Source: Clostridia bacterium
GTDB lineage: Bacteria > Bacillota > Clostridia > Peptostreptococcales > Anaerovoracaceae
Assembly (NCBI GenBank): GCA_024403135.1
Contig: JAKSSK010000008.1
Coordinates: 1 to 47,359, forward strand
Direction: 5' to 3'
DNA: 47,359 nt
Under the pieces are notes generated by a model. It searched no databases and was not told the DNA's origin. It was given only the letters and a program-made list of their open reading frames with translations. Positions within the stretch are counted from its first letter, which is position 1. Each line of letters begins with the position of its first letter. A program made the position numbers and the translations under genes. Shown one piece after another: positions 1 through 9,061 of this stretch.

Positions 1-52
1 CAGGGGACTGAAAATCCCCGTGTCCCTGGTTCGATTCCGGGTCTGGGCACCA
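1..52 (+). tRNA. tRNA-Phe (GAA), 3' part only
   Basis: The window opens inside a tRNA. A 5-bp anticodon stem (3-7 with 15-19) encloses a 7-base loop CTGAAAA, giving anticodon GAA at 10-12, which decodes phenylalanine. A T arm with loop TTCGATT follows, then the 3' acceptor strand and an encoded CCA ending at 52. The D arm and 5' acceptor strand lie before the window. Confidence 0.92.
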
Positions 53-69
53 CAAAGAATATGAGATAG

Positions 70-102
70 CTTCTCGAGACGCGGGTCCGAGGGGTTATTT
101 TT
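70..102 (+). terminator. rho-independent terminator after tRNA-Phe
   Basis: A stem of 70-76 with 88-94 (two G-U pairs), extended inward by GAC/GTC across a one-base bulge, is followed by TTATTTTT. It lies 17 bases after the CCA end and just before the next gene, so it should end the tRNA transcript. Confidence 0.7.
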
Positions 103-118
103 GTATATGGAGGTAAAG

Positions 119-745
119 ATGAAAGCTGTAATAGTAACTGGAGCATCAAAGGGCTTAGGGTTTGAAATCAAGGAACTTCTAAAAAAAGAATACAAGGTAA
201 TAGGAATATCTAGATCAAGTGGCGACTACACTGGAGATATTTCCGATGAAGCCTTCGTTCACATCGCCATAAACGATATTATGAGGCAGTATGAGGTTAT
301 AGGCCTTGTAAACTGCGCCTCAGAAGGCTTTTTTGCAGAACCAAAGGATATTAACGCTGAGGGCATAGATAGATGTCTAAACGGCCTAAAAGGCATGATG
401 CTGGTTACAGGTAGCCTCTTAAAGAAGAAGGAAGAAGACCTTAGGATAGTCAACATCCTTTCAACTGCAGCCCTAAAGGGTAAAAAGATGGAAGCGGCTT
501 ACTGCACAGCAAAGTTTGGCCAAAGGGGATATACCGAAAGCCTAAAGGAAGCCTACAAAGGTACATCTGTAAAGGTTAACGGTGTATACGTAGGCGGGAT
601 GGATACAGGCTTTTGGGATACTCACAGAGAATATATTTCGGTAGATAAACAAAAAACCTTTATGAATCCTCAAAAAGTTGCTAAAATGATAGTAGATGCA
701 TACTTCGTAGAAGGCAGCGGTGAAGATTTACACATAACTCGTTAG
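119..745 (+). CDS. short-chain dehydrogenase/reductase (SDR)
   Basis: A 208-residue classical SDR: a cytoplasmic NAD(P)-dependent oxidoreductase of unknown substrate. The nucleotide-binding motif TGASKGLG is at residues 7-14, and the catalytic triad appears as S115, Y128 and K132 (YxxxK). The chain is shorter than the usual 240-260 residues, with a short region between the Rossmann start and the catalytic serine. The ATG at 119 is chosen because a GGAGG Shine-Dalgarno (109-113) sits 5 bases before it; an upstream TTG at 101 in the same frame has none. It follows the tRNA terminator with no clear promoter visible, and tdk begins 18 bases after its stop, so the two are probably co-transcribed. 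The substrate cannot be inferred. Confidence 0.85.
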   Translation: MKAVIVTGASKGLGFEIKELLKKEYKVIGISRSSGDYTGDISDEAFVHIAINDIMRQYEVIGLVNCASEGFFAEPKDINAEGIDRCLNGLKGMMLVTGSLLKKKEEDLRIVNILSTAALKGKKMEAAYCTAKFGQRGYTESLKEAYKGTSVKVNGVYVGGMDTGFWDTHREYISVDKQKTFMNPQKVAKMIVDAYFVEGSGEDLHITR

Positions 746-763
746 TAGGAAAGGGAGGGCATA

Positions 764-1345
764 ATGGCTCAGTTATACTATAGATACAGCACTATGAATG
801 CTGGAAAATCAATTGAATTAATCAAGGTTGCATACAACTACGAGGAGCGTGGAAAGAACGTGCTTACTCTAGTTCCAGCCGTAGATAATAGATATGGGAT
901 GGGCGTAATCACATCTAGAATTGGACTTCAAAGAGACGCAACGGTTGTAACGGATGAAACCAACATCCTAGAACTTTTCATGAGGGAAAATCAGAAGAGA
1001 AAGATCGACTGCGTACTAATCGACGAGTGCCAGTTTTTAAAGAAGCACCACGTTCAGGAACTAACTGAAATAGTGGACTCAGCTGACATTCCTGTATTGG
1101 CATACGGACTTAAGAACGACTTTAGAAACGAGCTTTTCGAAGGTTCCTACTACATGCTTGTTTATGCAGATAAGATTGAAGAAATCAAGACAATCTGCTG
1201 GTGCGGAAGAAAGGCAACCATGTGCGCAAGGGTGGTAAATGGACAGTTCATCAAGCAAGGACAGCAGATAGCTGTAGGCGGAAACGAAATGTACGTTGCC
1301 CTTTGCAGAAAACACTATAACGACGGTAGATTAAACGACAAATAG
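764..1345 (+). CDS. tdk: thymidine kinase
   Basis: Phosphorylates thymidine to dTMP with ATP in the pyrimidine salvage pathway. The 193-residue chain matches the type II (bacterial) family in length. P-loop YSTMNAGKS covers residues 8-16, IDE (86-88) supplies the catalytic glutamate E88, and the zinc site is formed by C145/C147 (CWCGRK) with C181/H184 (CRKH), the arrangement seen in the E. coli enzyme. A good Shine-Dalgarno (AAAGGGAGGG) precedes the ATG. It ends in a bidirectional terminator shared with the convergent radical SAM gene. Confidence 0.96.
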   Translation: MAQLYYRYSTMNAGKSIELIKVAYNYEERGKNVLTLVPAVDNRYGMGVITSRIGLQRDATVVTDETNILELFMRENQKRKIDCVLIDECQFLKKHHVQELTEIVDSADIPVLAYGLKNDFRNELFEGSYYMLVYADKIEEIKTICWCGRKATMCARVVNGQFIKQGQQIAVGGNEMYVALCRKHYNDGRLNDK

Positions 1346-1367
1346 GGCTAATATAGCCCTATTTTTT
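1344..1367 (+). terminator. bidirectional terminator between convergent tdk and radical SAM gene
   Basis: Perfect 7-bp stem AGGGCTA (1344-1350) / TAGCCCT (1354-1360) with a 3-base loop, followed by ATTTTTT on the + strand. The stop codons of both flanking genes lie in the stem. The reverse-strand U-tract is weaker. Confidence 0.82.
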
Positions 1368-2243
1368 ATACAATCTTCCTTGATAAGTTTTACTCTTTTT
1401 TAACTCTTCGTTTATGGTATTTAAGATTGTTCTCTTCTTGTAGCTCCACGGAGGAGAAATTAAAATCTTTCTAGGAGCATCGCCTGTAAGCCTATGAATT
1501 GTAACGCTTTCAGGTATTACCTCAAGGCACCCAACCACAAGTTTAGCGTATTCCTCAATGGATTCAAAAGGCTGGTAATCTGAGTATTCTTCTTCAAGTC
1601 TTGAACCCTTTACCACGTTTAGAAGGTGAAGCTTTATGCCAAAGATTCCCTTATCTGCAACGTATTTTACAGACTCAAGCATATCCTCTTTAGTTTCACC
1701 AGGAAGGCCTAATATGATGTGAACCACCACCTTGATGTTTCTTTCCTGAAGCTTCTTTAAAGCTTCATCGAAAACCTCCTGGTCGTAGCACCTGTTGATA
1801 AACCGAGCCGTCTTTTCGTGGATTGACTGAAGTCCCAGCTCAACCCACATGAAGTGCTCTTTATTTATCTCTTCAAGAAGATCTAAAACGTCGTCTCCCA
1901 GGCAGTCAGGCCTAGTTCCAATTACAAGACCCTTAATCTTTGGATTTTCCAGGACCTTATAGTACTTTTCACGAAGCTCTGAAACAGGGGCATAGGTGTT
2001 GGTATGATTCTGGAAATATCCTAAGTAATATGCGTCAGGCCACTTGTCCTGGTAAAGGGCAATTTGCTCATCAATATTAGATGCAAATTCACCAGATCCA
2101 GTGTCTGAGCAGAAGATACATCCGCCTACTCCTTTAGACCCATCTCTGTTAGGGCAGGTAAAGCCTCCATCTATTGCAAGTTTAATGGTTTTATGGCCAA
2201 ACTGGTCCTTTAAATATGTACTTATACTAGTATATTTTTCCAT
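1359..2243 (-). CDS. radical SAM protein, YhcC/YtqA (TIGR01212) family
   Basis: A 294-residue radical SAM protein. The N-terminal 4Fe-4S ligands are C30, C42 and C45 in the wide CX11CXXC spacing typical of the YhcC/YtqA (TIGR01212) family rather than the usual CX3CX2C. A central TIM-barrel segment (about 100-230) holds family signatures VIGTRPDCL and the LGLQS strand. Family members are widespread in Firmicutes and proteobacteria; a tRNA-modification role has been proposed, but I do not assert one. It is convergent with tdk and divergent from queH, so it forms its own transcription unit. Confidence 0.88.
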   Translation of the reverse strand: MEKYTSISTYLKDQFGHKTIKLAIDGGFTCPNRDGSKGVGGCIFCSDTGSGEFASNIDEQIALYQDKWPDAYYLGYFQNHTNTYAPVSELREKYYKVLENPKIKGLVIGTRPDCLGDDVLDLLEEINKEHFMWVELGLQSIHEKTARFINRCYDQEVFDEALKKLQERNIKVVVHIILGLPGETKEDMLESVKYVADKGIFGIKLHLLNVVKGSRLEEEYSDYQPFESIEEYAKLVVGCLEVIPESVTIHRLTGDAPRKILISPPWSYKKRTILNTINEELKKSKTYQGRLYKK

Positions 2244-2272
2244 AACTTTTTATTCTCTTTCTATACGTTATA

Positions 2273-2281
2273 TGATATAAT
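2273..2281 (+). promoter_or_regulatory. extended -10 promoter for queH-asnA-priA
   Basis: TGA directly followed by TATAAT (2276-2281) forms a perfect extended -10 element about 39 bases before the queH start. No good -35 is visible, as expected when an extended -10 is used. Confidence 0.6.
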
Positions 2282-2319
2282 AAAATGAATATTTTTGAAA
2301 GAGGAGAATTTGTAGGAAG

Positions 2320-2862
2320 GTGGCTGAAAAAGTACTTTTACATAGCTGCTGCGGACCTTGCAGCACAGCCTGTATTGAAAGGCTAATAGATGATTTTGAG
2401 CTGACCGTCCTATACTATAATCCATGCATAGACGATGAGGCTGAGTATGAGCTTAGAAAGGCCAATCAGATCAAGTTCATCAACGAGTATGGAAGAGGGG
2501 TTTCCTTCATGGAAGGAGAGTATGACCCAGATAGGTATCACGCTCTAGTCAAGGGCTACGAAGATGAGCCTGAAGGAGGAGCTAGATGCACCATATGCTT
2601 TGAGATGAGACTTAGACAGGCGGCTAAGATAGCAAAGGAAAAGGGCTTTGACTACTTTGCAACCACACTTACCGTAAGCCCTCACAAGAACTACGATCTA
2701 ATCTCTAGGTTGGGGAACCAGATTCAAGAGGAGGTTGGCGTTAAGTTCTTAGATGTGGACTTTAAGAAGAAGGCGGGTTTTCAAAGGTCTACCCAGATGT
2801 CTAAGGAATACGGACTATACAGACAAAACTATTGCGGATGCAATTTTTCTAAGAGAGGATAA
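2320..2862 (+). CDS. queH: epoxyqueuosine reductase QueH
   Basis: Performs the last step of queuosine biosynthesis, reducing epoxyqueuosine to queuosine in tRNA; it is the iron-sulfur type that replaces QueG. The 180-residue length fits the family. The diagnostic cysteines are present: C10-C11 and C14 (CCGPC), C90 and C93 (RCTIC), C172 and C174 (YCGC). The start is GTG; an in-frame stop at 2296-2298 limits upstream choices, and purine-rich GAGGAG and AGGAAG lie ahead. asnA follows after 3 bases. queA and tgt of the same pathway are 25 kb away in this window, so the organism should make or salvage queuosine. Confidence 0.93.
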   Translation: MAEKVLLHSCCGPCSTACIERLIDDFELTVLYYNPCIDDEAEYELRKANQIKFINEYGRGVSFMEGEYDPDRYHALVKGYEDEPEGGARCTICFEMRLRQAAKIAKEKGFDYFATTLTVSPHKNYDLISRLGNQIQEEVGVKFLDVDFKKKAGFQRSTQMSKEYGLYRQNYCGCNFSKRG

Positions 2863-2865
2863 AAG

Positions 2866-3876
2866 ATGAGCAAACTAATAATACCAGAGAATTACGATCC
2901 AATTATCGACGTAATGGAAAGCCAAAGAGCAATCAAAAAGATCAAGGACTACTTCCAGCAGGAACTGGCATACGGTCTTAGCCTGCGCAGAGTTTCTGCA
3001 CCTCTATTCGTTTTCCCTGAATCAGGTCTAAACGATAACCTAAACGGCGTAGAGAGAGTAGTTAACTTTTCCATCAAGGACATGAACGAAAAGGACGTAG
3101 AAATCGTTCAGTCACTGGCAAAGTGGAAGAGAATGGCTCTTGGTAAGTACGGTATCAAGGAAGGTAACGGCATCTACACAGACATGGATGCCATCAGAAG
3201 AGATGAAGAGCTAGACAACCTTCACTCAATATATGTTGACCAGTGGGACTGGGAAAAGGTAATCACCAAGGAGCAGAGAACTGAGGAGTACCTGAAGGAA
3301 ACTGTAACTACAATCTACAATGCTCTTAAAAACTTAGGAGACTATGTAAACAGACTTTACAGAGGAATTCAAACTGAGCTTCCTAACGAGATCTTCTTCG
3401 TAACCACTCAGGAACTTGAAGATATGTATCCTGACCTTACGCCAAAGGAAAGGGAAGATGCAATCACCAAGGAAAAGGGAGCCGTATTCATCATGAAGAT
3501 AGGCGGACTACTTAAGAGCGGAGAAAGACACGACGGAAGAGCTCCAGACTACGACGACTGGGAATTAAACGGCGACATCATTTTATGGAATGAAGTTTTA
3601 GATAGAGCCTTTGAGATCTCATCTATGGGAATTCGTGTAGACGAAGAGGCTATGGCAAGACAGCTTAGACTTGCCAACAAGGAAGAGAGAAAGGAAATGG
3701 AATTCCACAAGGCAATCTTAAACAAGGAACTTCCATACACCATCGGAGGGGGCATAGGTCAATCAAGACTTTGCATGTTCTTCCTGAGAAAGGCACATAT
3801 TGGAGAAGTACAGGTTTCAGTATGGCCTAAGGATATGATTGAAGAGTGCAAGAGGAACAACATCTTCTTGCTGTAG
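2866..3876 (+). CDS. asnA: aspartate--ammonia ligase
   Basis: Makes asparagine from aspartate, ammonia and ATP. At 336 residues it matches AsnA (about 330), a class II aminoacyl-tRNA-synthetase-like fold. Recognisable stretches are the N-terminal [11 protein letters not shown], the substrate region VDQWDWEKV near residue 125, and the C-terminal [23 protein letters not shown] with its ATP-binding arginine. It sits between queH (3-base gap) and priA (7-base gap), so is expressed as part of that operon. Ammonia use rather than glutamine is the family rule. Confidence 0.97.
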   Translation: MSKLIIPENYDPIIDVMESQRAIKKIKDYFQQELAYGLSLRRVSAPLFVFPESGLNDNLNGVERVVNFSIKDMNEKDVEIVQSLAKWKRMALGKYGIKEGNGIYTDMDAIRRDEELDNLHSIYVDQWDWEKVITKEQRTEEYLKETVTTIYNALKNLGDYVNRLYRGIQTELPNEIFFVTTQELEDMYPDLTPKEREDAITKEKGAVFIMKIGGLLKSGERHDGRAPDYDDWELNGDIILWNEVLDRAFEISSMGIRVDEEAMARQLRLANKEERKEMEFHKAILNKELPYTIGGGIGQSRLCMFFLRKAHIGEVQVSVWPKDMIEECKRNNIFLL

Positions 3877-3883
3877 AGGGCAT

Positions 3884-5842
3884 ATGAAATACGTAAACGT
3901 GGTTATTGACAACAAGAATAGGGCGGTGGATAGATTCTTTACCTACGCGACCACTGAGGACTTATCCTTAGGTCAAAAGGTGAAGGTTCCCTTTGCAGGT
4001 TCAAAGCTTAGGACCGGCTATGTTGTTGAGACTGACGTTACTCCAAAGATAGAAGTAGAAAAGATTAAAGAAGTTAAAGAGGCCCTGCCAATTTCCCTAA
4101 ACAGGGAGATGGTGGACACCTGCCTTTGGATGAAGGCTAGATACGGCATAAGGTATTTAGATGCCTTTAGCTGCTTTTTCCCTAAGGGCAAGACACCTAT
4201 CACAGATGAGAAGAAGAATCCTCTAAACCCTTATGTTAAGGATGAACCCTTTGATTTCACCTTGACCGATGAACAAGAAAAAGCTGTAAGTGAAATCTGT
4301 GAAAGTTTGGATAAAGGTGAGCAACAGACCTTCCTGATAGATGGAGTTACATCTAGCGGTAAGACCCTTGTATACATCAAGGCCTGTGAAAAGGCCCTTT
4401 CCATGGGAAAGACTGCAATAGTTTTAGTACCAGAGATTGGACTTACAGGACAGACGGTGGAAAGGTTCATCGCAAGGTTTGGTAAGGATAACGTAGCCCT
4501 TCTTCACAGTAAGCTAACCACCAAGGAAAGATACGACCAGTGGGAAAAGCTTAGATCAGGAAAGGCCAAGATATGCATAGGAGCAAGGATAGGAGTCTTT
4601 GCACCAGTAGAAAATATCGGGGTTATCATCCTTGATGAAGAGCACGAGGCTACATATAAGTCGGACCAAAATCCAAAGTACGACGCCTTAGATATTGCAT
4701 ATAAGAGAACCATGGCGTATAAGGGAGTCTTAATCCTAGGCTCTGCCACACCTTCTGTTGCATCATACCAAAGGGTTAAGGACGGAATATATAGATACAT
4801 CAAGCTTACTAAGAGATACAATAACACTCCTCTTCCAGACATTGATGTTGTAAATATGGCTTCTGAGCTTAAGGCTGGAAACAGCAGTATGCTTTCAAGA
4901 AAGCTTAGAAAGAGGATGGACGACTGCTTAAAGGAAGATAAGCAGGTAATCCTTTTCCTTAACAGAAGAGGATACTCAAACTATCTTTCCTGCAGGGGCT
5001 GTGGAAACACGGTTAAGTGTCCAAAGTGCGGCATCACCTTAACCTACCATAAGCAGGAGGATAAGCTAACCTGTCACTACTGCGGTAAGAAATATGAGCT
5101 TGAACCTAGCTGCAGCATATGCGGAAGTAAGTACATGAAGCATAGCGGCATAGGAACTGAGCAGGTAGAAGAATACATTAGAGACGAATATCCACAATAC
5201 ACTGTGGATAGGCTAGATATAGATAGCGGTAAGAGTCGGCATGAGATTGAGGACATCCTTTCAAGGTTTAAAAATGGCAAGACAAACATATTAGTTGGAA
5301 CTCAGCTGGTAGCAAAGGGTCTTGACTTTACCAATGTAGGGCTTGTTGGAATAATCTCTGCGGATAATTCCCTTAACATCCCTGACTACAGGGCCAGCGA
5401 AAGGACTTTCCAGCTGATCACCCAGGTTGCAGGAAGAAGCGGAAGAGGCGCTGAAAAGGGAAGCGTAATAGTTCAGACCTATGAGCCAGAGGCTTATCCA
5501 ATAAAATATGCATCAAATTACGATTACCAAGGCTTTTTCAACAAGGAAATATCCATAAGAAAGGCCTTAGATTATCCGCCTTTCGTAGATTTAGTAGCTG
5601 TCTCATTTACTAATGAGGATAGAAAGATAGCCTACGAAGACGGTGATAGATTCTCAAAATACATTAAGAAATATACTAGAAGGATACTTGGAATAAAGGA
5701 AGCCATAAACTTTTCTGGAGAAAGATTTGTGGTGTTGATGAAATGCTCTAAGGAAGAGAGAAACAAGCTTATATACATGATAGGCCAGTTCGAATCAAAG
5801 AGCAGTGTCATCATAGACGTTAATCCATATGGAATGATTTAG
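3884..5842 (+). CDS. priA: primosomal protein N' (replication restart helicase)
   Basis: A 3'-5' DNA helicase that reloads the replicative helicase at stalled forks. The 652-residue protein has an N-terminal DNA-binding domain (from MKYVNVVIDN), Walker A GVTSSGKT (154-161), DEEH (251-254), and a zinc-binding insert near 380-425 with four CxxC pairs (CRGCG, CPKCG, CHYCG, CSICG). It is shorter than B. subtilis PriA (805) because of a compact N-terminus. The ATG at 3884 is preferred over an earlier in-frame ATG at 3839 that lies inside asnA: the family N-terminus begins there and GAGGG precedes it. It heads the typical Firmicutes priA-def-fmt order. Confidence 0.96.
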   Translation: MKYVNVVIDNKNRAVDRFFTYATTEDLSLGQKVKVPFAGSKLRTGYVVETDVTPKIEVEKIKEVKEALPISLNREMVDTCLWMKARYGIRYLDAFSCFFPKGKTPITDEKKNPLNPYVKDEPFDFTLTDEQEKAVSEICESLDKGEQQTFLIDGVTSSGKTLVYIKACEKALSMGKTAIVLVPEIGLTGQTVERFIARFGKDNVALLHSKLTTKERYDQWEKLRSGKAKICIGARIGVFAPVENIGVIILDEEHEATYKSDQNPKYDALDIAYKRTMAYKGVLILGSATPSVASYQRVKDGIYRYIKLTKRYNNTPLPDIDVVNMASELKAGNSSMLSRKLRKRMDDCLKEDKQVILFLNRRGYSNYLSCRGCGNTVKCPKCGITLTYHKQEDKLTCHYCGKKYELEPSCSICGSKYMKHSGIGTEQVEEYIRDEYPQYTVDRLDIDSGKSRHEIEDILSRFKNGKTNILVGTQLVAKGLDFTNVGLVGIISADNSLNIPDYRASERTFQLITQVAGRSGRGAEKGSVIVQTYEPEAYPIKYASNYDYQGFFNKEISIRKALDYPPFVDLVAVSFTNEDRKIAYEDGDRFSKYIKKYTRRILGIKEAINFSGERFVVLMKCSKEERNKLIYMIGQFESKSSVIIDVNPYGMI

Positions 5843-5851
5843 GAGATTGAT

Positions 5852-6961
5852 ATGAAGAAAAAACTGACAATTCTTTTAGTTCTTGTGATGGTATTCACAT
5901 TTACAGGTTGTAAAGATGTAAAATATGGCAACTTTGAAAAGGTAGCAGATAACCTTTATGTTGTAGACTACGATAAATACGACATTGACTACGCAAATGA
6001 GGATGTAGCTTCTACTCAAAGTACATCATTTGGATGTAGCTCTGTTAGAGTAGGCAACTACTACGGCAGAAGTTTTGACTTCATCTACGGCGATGTTGCT
6101 GAAGTAGTAGTAAAGGTACCTTCAAAGGACGGAAGATACGCATCAATAGGTGTAATGGGAGGCTTACTTGATGTTACTCCTGAGGCTATTGAAAATGGAG
6201 AGCTAAGTGAAGACATGCTAAAGATGATTCCACTTGCTGTTACTGATGGAATCAACGAAAAGGGCGTAGTTTGCAACATGAACGTAGTTCCTGCATGCGA
6301 CCTAGAAAAGTTTACTACAGGAACTAATCCTGACGGTGACGATCTTAATATGCAGATTCTAGTTAGATACGTACTGGATAACGCAGGATCAGCAAAGGAA
6401 GCTGTTGAATTAATTAAGGGACTTAACATAACCGATGAAATGAGAGACGTTTATGGAGTTAAGTCATTTGGCTACGAAGGACATCTGATGGTAGCAGATA
6501 AGGACGATACTTACGTAATAGAGTTCATCAACAATGAAGTAAAGGTATGTGAAGGCCAGAATATTATGACAAACTTTTACGTAGGACTAGATGAATATAC
6601 ACCTCACGCATCAGGTATTGAAAGATATGAATTCCTTGAAAAGAACTTAGATAGCGTTAAGTCCATGGACGACATGGCAAACTTAATGAAGCAGGTTAAG
6701 TTCTCAGACTCATACAGAAAGGCACTTCCTTCCGACATGGTTGAAGGAGAACATACTAACGAAGTAATCGCACAGAGCATGGGTGCCGTAAGAGAATTCT
6801 GTAATGGAATTGTAAAATCAATGCCAGCCATGTTTAAGACAGGTGATAACCCTGAGCAAATATGGATCACAATGCACATGACAACTTTCGATATTGAAAA
6901 GAAGATCATGAGGGTAATCGTACAGGAAAGATACGATGAACCATTTGAATTCACATTTTAG
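5852..6961 (+). CDS. lipoprotein linear amide C-N hydrolase (choloylglycine hydrolase-like, Ntn)
   Basis: A 369-residue cell-surface hydrolase of the choloylglycine hydrolase/penicillin V acylase family, which cleave non-peptide amide bonds with an N-terminal cysteine. A lipoprotein signal ends TFTGC (lipidated C20). The likely catalytic cysteine is C62 in FGCSSVRVGNYYGRSFDF, with R73 and D76 matching the conserved R and D that follow the nucleophile in bile salt hydrolases. If so, residues before C62 must be removed to free its amino group. It lies between priA and def with short gaps, an unusual insertion in this operon. Substrate (bile salt, acyl-homoserine lactone, N-acyl amide) is unknown. 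Confidence 0.8.
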   Translation: MKKKLTILLVLVMVFTFTGCKDVKYGNFEKVADNLYVVDYDKYDIDYANEDVASTQSTSFGCSSVRVGNYYGRSFDFIYGDVAEVVVKVPSKDGRYASIGVMGGLLDVTPEAIENGELSEDMLKMIPLAVTDGINEKGVVCNMNVVPACDLEKFTTGTNPDGDDLNMQILVRYVLDNAGSAKEAVELIKGLNITDEMRDVYGVKSFGYEGHLMVADKDDTYVIEFINNEVKVCEGQNIMTNFYVGLDEYTPHASGIERYEFLEKNLDSVKSMDDMANLMKQVKFSDSYRKALPSDMVEGEHTNEVIAQSMGAVREFCNGIVKSMPAMFKTGDNPEQIWITMHMTTFDIEKKIMRVIVQERYDEPFEFTF

Positions 6962-6978
6962 ATAGAACGGAGAAATAG

Positions 6979-7449
6979 ATGGCAATTAGAAATATCGTCA
7001 AGGAAGGCGATGAAGTACTTAGAAAAAAATGCCGTGAAGTTACAGAGGTAACGGATAGAATTAGGCAGACCATGGACGATATGGTGGACACCATGAGAGA
7101 CAGCTACGGAGTAGGACTTGCTGCCCCACAGGTAGGCATCATGAGAAGATACTTTGTAGCAGAGCCTGAGCCAGGCAAGGTCTTCTATATGATCAACCCT
7201 GTAATAACTAAGCAGGAAGGAAACCAGGTATGCGAGGAAGGCTGCCTTAGCGTTCCTGGGCTAATTGGAGAAGTGAATAGACCCCAGAGGATTACCATCA
7301 CAGCTTTAGATAGAGATGGAAAAGAGGTTACCTACGATCTAGAAGGCTTTGAAGCCAACGTAATGTGCCACGAGTACGACCACCTAGATGGCATACTTTT
7401 CATAGACAAGGCAGAAAACATTCACGATCCAGCTGACGAGGAAGAATAA
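6979..7449 (+). CDS. def: peptide deformylase
   Basis: Removes the formyl group from the N-terminal methionine of new proteins. All three motifs of the metalloenzyme are visible in 156 residues: GVGLAAPQVG (44-53), EEGCLS (87-91, metal ligand C89) and HEYDH (131-135, two histidine ligands and catalytic E132). Its stop overlaps the fmt start by one base (TAATG), coupling it to the formyltransferase that adds the group it removes. Confidence 0.98.
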   Translation: MAIRNIVKEGDEVLRKKCREVTEVTDRIRQTMDDMVDTMRDSYGVGLAAPQVGIMRRYFVAEPEPGKVFYMINPVITKQEGNQVCEEGCLSVPGLIGEVNRPQRITITALDRDGKEVTYDLEGFEANVMCHEYDHLDGILFIDKAENIHDPADEEE

Positions 7450-8378
7450 TGAAGATAGTATTTATGGGAACCCCAGATTTTGCGGCTATATCACTTGAAA
7501 AATTAATTTCAAGGGGCCACGAAGTAGGGTTAGTCATTACACAACCAGATAAGGCAAAGGATAGAGGTAAGAAGGTTAAGTTCTCTCCTGTAAAGGAAGT
7601 TGCACTAGAACATAACATTCCCGTTCTTCAACCTGAGAAGGTTAAGAATAACCAGCAATTCTTTGATGTATTAAAGGAGTATAATCCGGACATCATTGTT
7701 GTTGCAGCCTACGGAAAGATCATTCCAAAGGAAATATTAGAACTTCCAAGATACGGCTGCATCAACGTTCACGCATCACTTCTTCCTAGGCTTAGAGGAG
7801 CATCCCCTATACAGCATGCAATAGTGGACGGGGAAAAGGTTACAGGAGTTACCATCATGCAGATGGGCCAGGGCCTAGACACTGGAGATATGCTTACTAA
7901 GACAGAGGTTGAAATTGGGGACATGAACTACGAGGAGCTTCACGATGTGTTGAGCGTAAAGGGAGCAGACCTTTTAGTAGAAACACTATCTTTGATAGAG
8001 CAGGGTAAGGTTAAGCCTGAAAAGCAGGACGATAGCCTATCTACCTACGCTCCGATGATATATAAGCAGGATGGCAAGATAGACTTTGGAAAGAGTCCTG
8101 AAGAAATTGAAAGGCTTGTAAGGGGATTTGATCCATGGCCAGGAGCATTTTGTAATTATGGTGATATGACATTAAAGATATGGCACTGCTCTAAAGTTAT
8201 GGAAGAGACAAAGGAAGAGAATGGAACCATCTTAGATGTTTCAGATAGAGGAATCCTAATCTCATGTGGAGGCAAGAAGCTTTTAGCAGATGAGATTCAG
8301 GTTCCAGGTAAAAAGAGGGTAATGGTAAAGGACTATATCAGAGGAAATAGTCTGGAAAGGGGAAAGGTATTAGAATGA
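7449..8378 (+). CDS. fmt: methionyl-tRNA formyltransferase
   Basis: Transfers a formyl group from 10-formyltetrahydrofolate to initiator Met-tRNA. The 309-residue length is standard. Diagnostic segments are MKIVFMGTPDFA at the N-terminus, the catalytic HASLLPRLRGASPIQ region (about residues 109-123) and the D-T-G of GLDTGDM, followed by a C-terminal OB-like tRNA-binding domain from about residue 205. It overlaps def by 1 base and the metallopeptidase by 4, indicating translational coupling. Confidence 0.98.
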   Translation: MKIVFMGTPDFAAISLEKLISRGHEVGLVITQPDKAKDRGKKVKFSPVKEVALEHNIPVLQPEKVKNNQQFFDVLKEYNPDIIVVAAYGKIIPKEILELPRYGCINVHASLLPRLRGASPIQHAIVDGEKVTGVTIMQMGQGLDTGDMLTKTEVEIGDMNYEELHDVLSVKGADLLVETLSLIEQGKVKPEKQDDSLSTYAPMIYKQDGKIDFGKSPEEIERLVRGFDPWPGAFCNYGDMTLKIWHCSKVMEETKEENGTILDVSDRGILISCGGKKLLADEIQVPGKKRVMVKDYIRGNSLERGKVLE

Positions 8379-9061
8379 TTTCATACTATTTATTACTAAT
8401 TGCAATAGTCTTTACTTTCTACGCACAGGCTAGGGTAAGCAGTGCTTTTAGAAAGTATTCAAGGATAGCAAATAAAAGAGGAATAACTGGAGCTGAAGCT
8501 GCAAGGCTTGTTCTAGATAGAAACGGTTTATCCGATGTTGAGATTAACCTAACTAGAGGTAGCCTTACAGATAACTACAATCCAAAGGATAGAACGCTAA
8601 ATTTATCTGAAACTGTGTACGGCTCAAGATCAATTGCTGCAGTAAGCGTAGCTTGCCACGAGGTAGGCCATGCAATTCAGCACAGCCAAAAGTACACACC
8701 ACTTGTAGTTAGAAATTCAATCTTTCCAGTAGTAAACTTTAGCTCAAAGCTTACATGGCCACTTATCATTGTTGGATTAATTCTGCTTTCAAGTGGCAGC
8801 TGGGAGCTAGGCAATATGCTGTTTAACATAGGACTTATAGCATTCCTATGCATCGTAGCATTTCACCTGGTTACTCTTCCAGTTGAGTTCAATGCAAGCT
8901 CAAGAGCAATAGATGAACTTTTAGCATATGGCATAGTGGATACAACTGAGGTTAAGGGATCAAAGAAGGTGCTAAAGGCAGCAGCTTTAACCTACGTTGC
9001 AGCCCTTGCAGCAGCAGTTGCAAATCTACTAAGACTTCTAGCTATTAGAGGAAACAATTAA
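8375..9061 (+). CDS. YugP-type membrane zinc metallopeptidase
   Basis: A 228-residue membrane protease of the YugP family (neutral zinc metallopeptidase). An N-terminal membrane anchor (about 3-17) is followed by HEVGH (95-99), the HExxH zinc site, and then by two or three hydrophobic segments (about 110-165) and a C-terminal hydrophobic stretch with an alanine-rich helix. Substrates are unknown for the family. It overlaps both neighbours by a few bases. In B. subtilis the gene is not in this operon, but in many clostridia it is found between fmt and rsmB. Confidence 0.9.
   Translation: MISYYLLLIAIVFTFYAQARVSSAFRKYSRIANKRGITGAEAARLVLDRNGLSDVEINLTRGSLTDNYNPKDRTLNLSETVYGSRSIAAVSVACHEVGHAIQHSQKYTPLVVRNSIFPVVNFSSKLTWPLIIVGLILLSSGSWELGNMLFNIGLIAFLCIVAFHLVTLPVEFNASSRAIDELLAYGIVDTTEVKGSKKVLKAAALTYVAALAAAVANLLRLLAIRGNN

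Noticed and set aside
1..118. tRNA-Phe as an integration site for a mobile element
   Set aside because: No integrase, no repeat of the tRNA 3' end and no AT-rich island follows; the next genes are ordinary.
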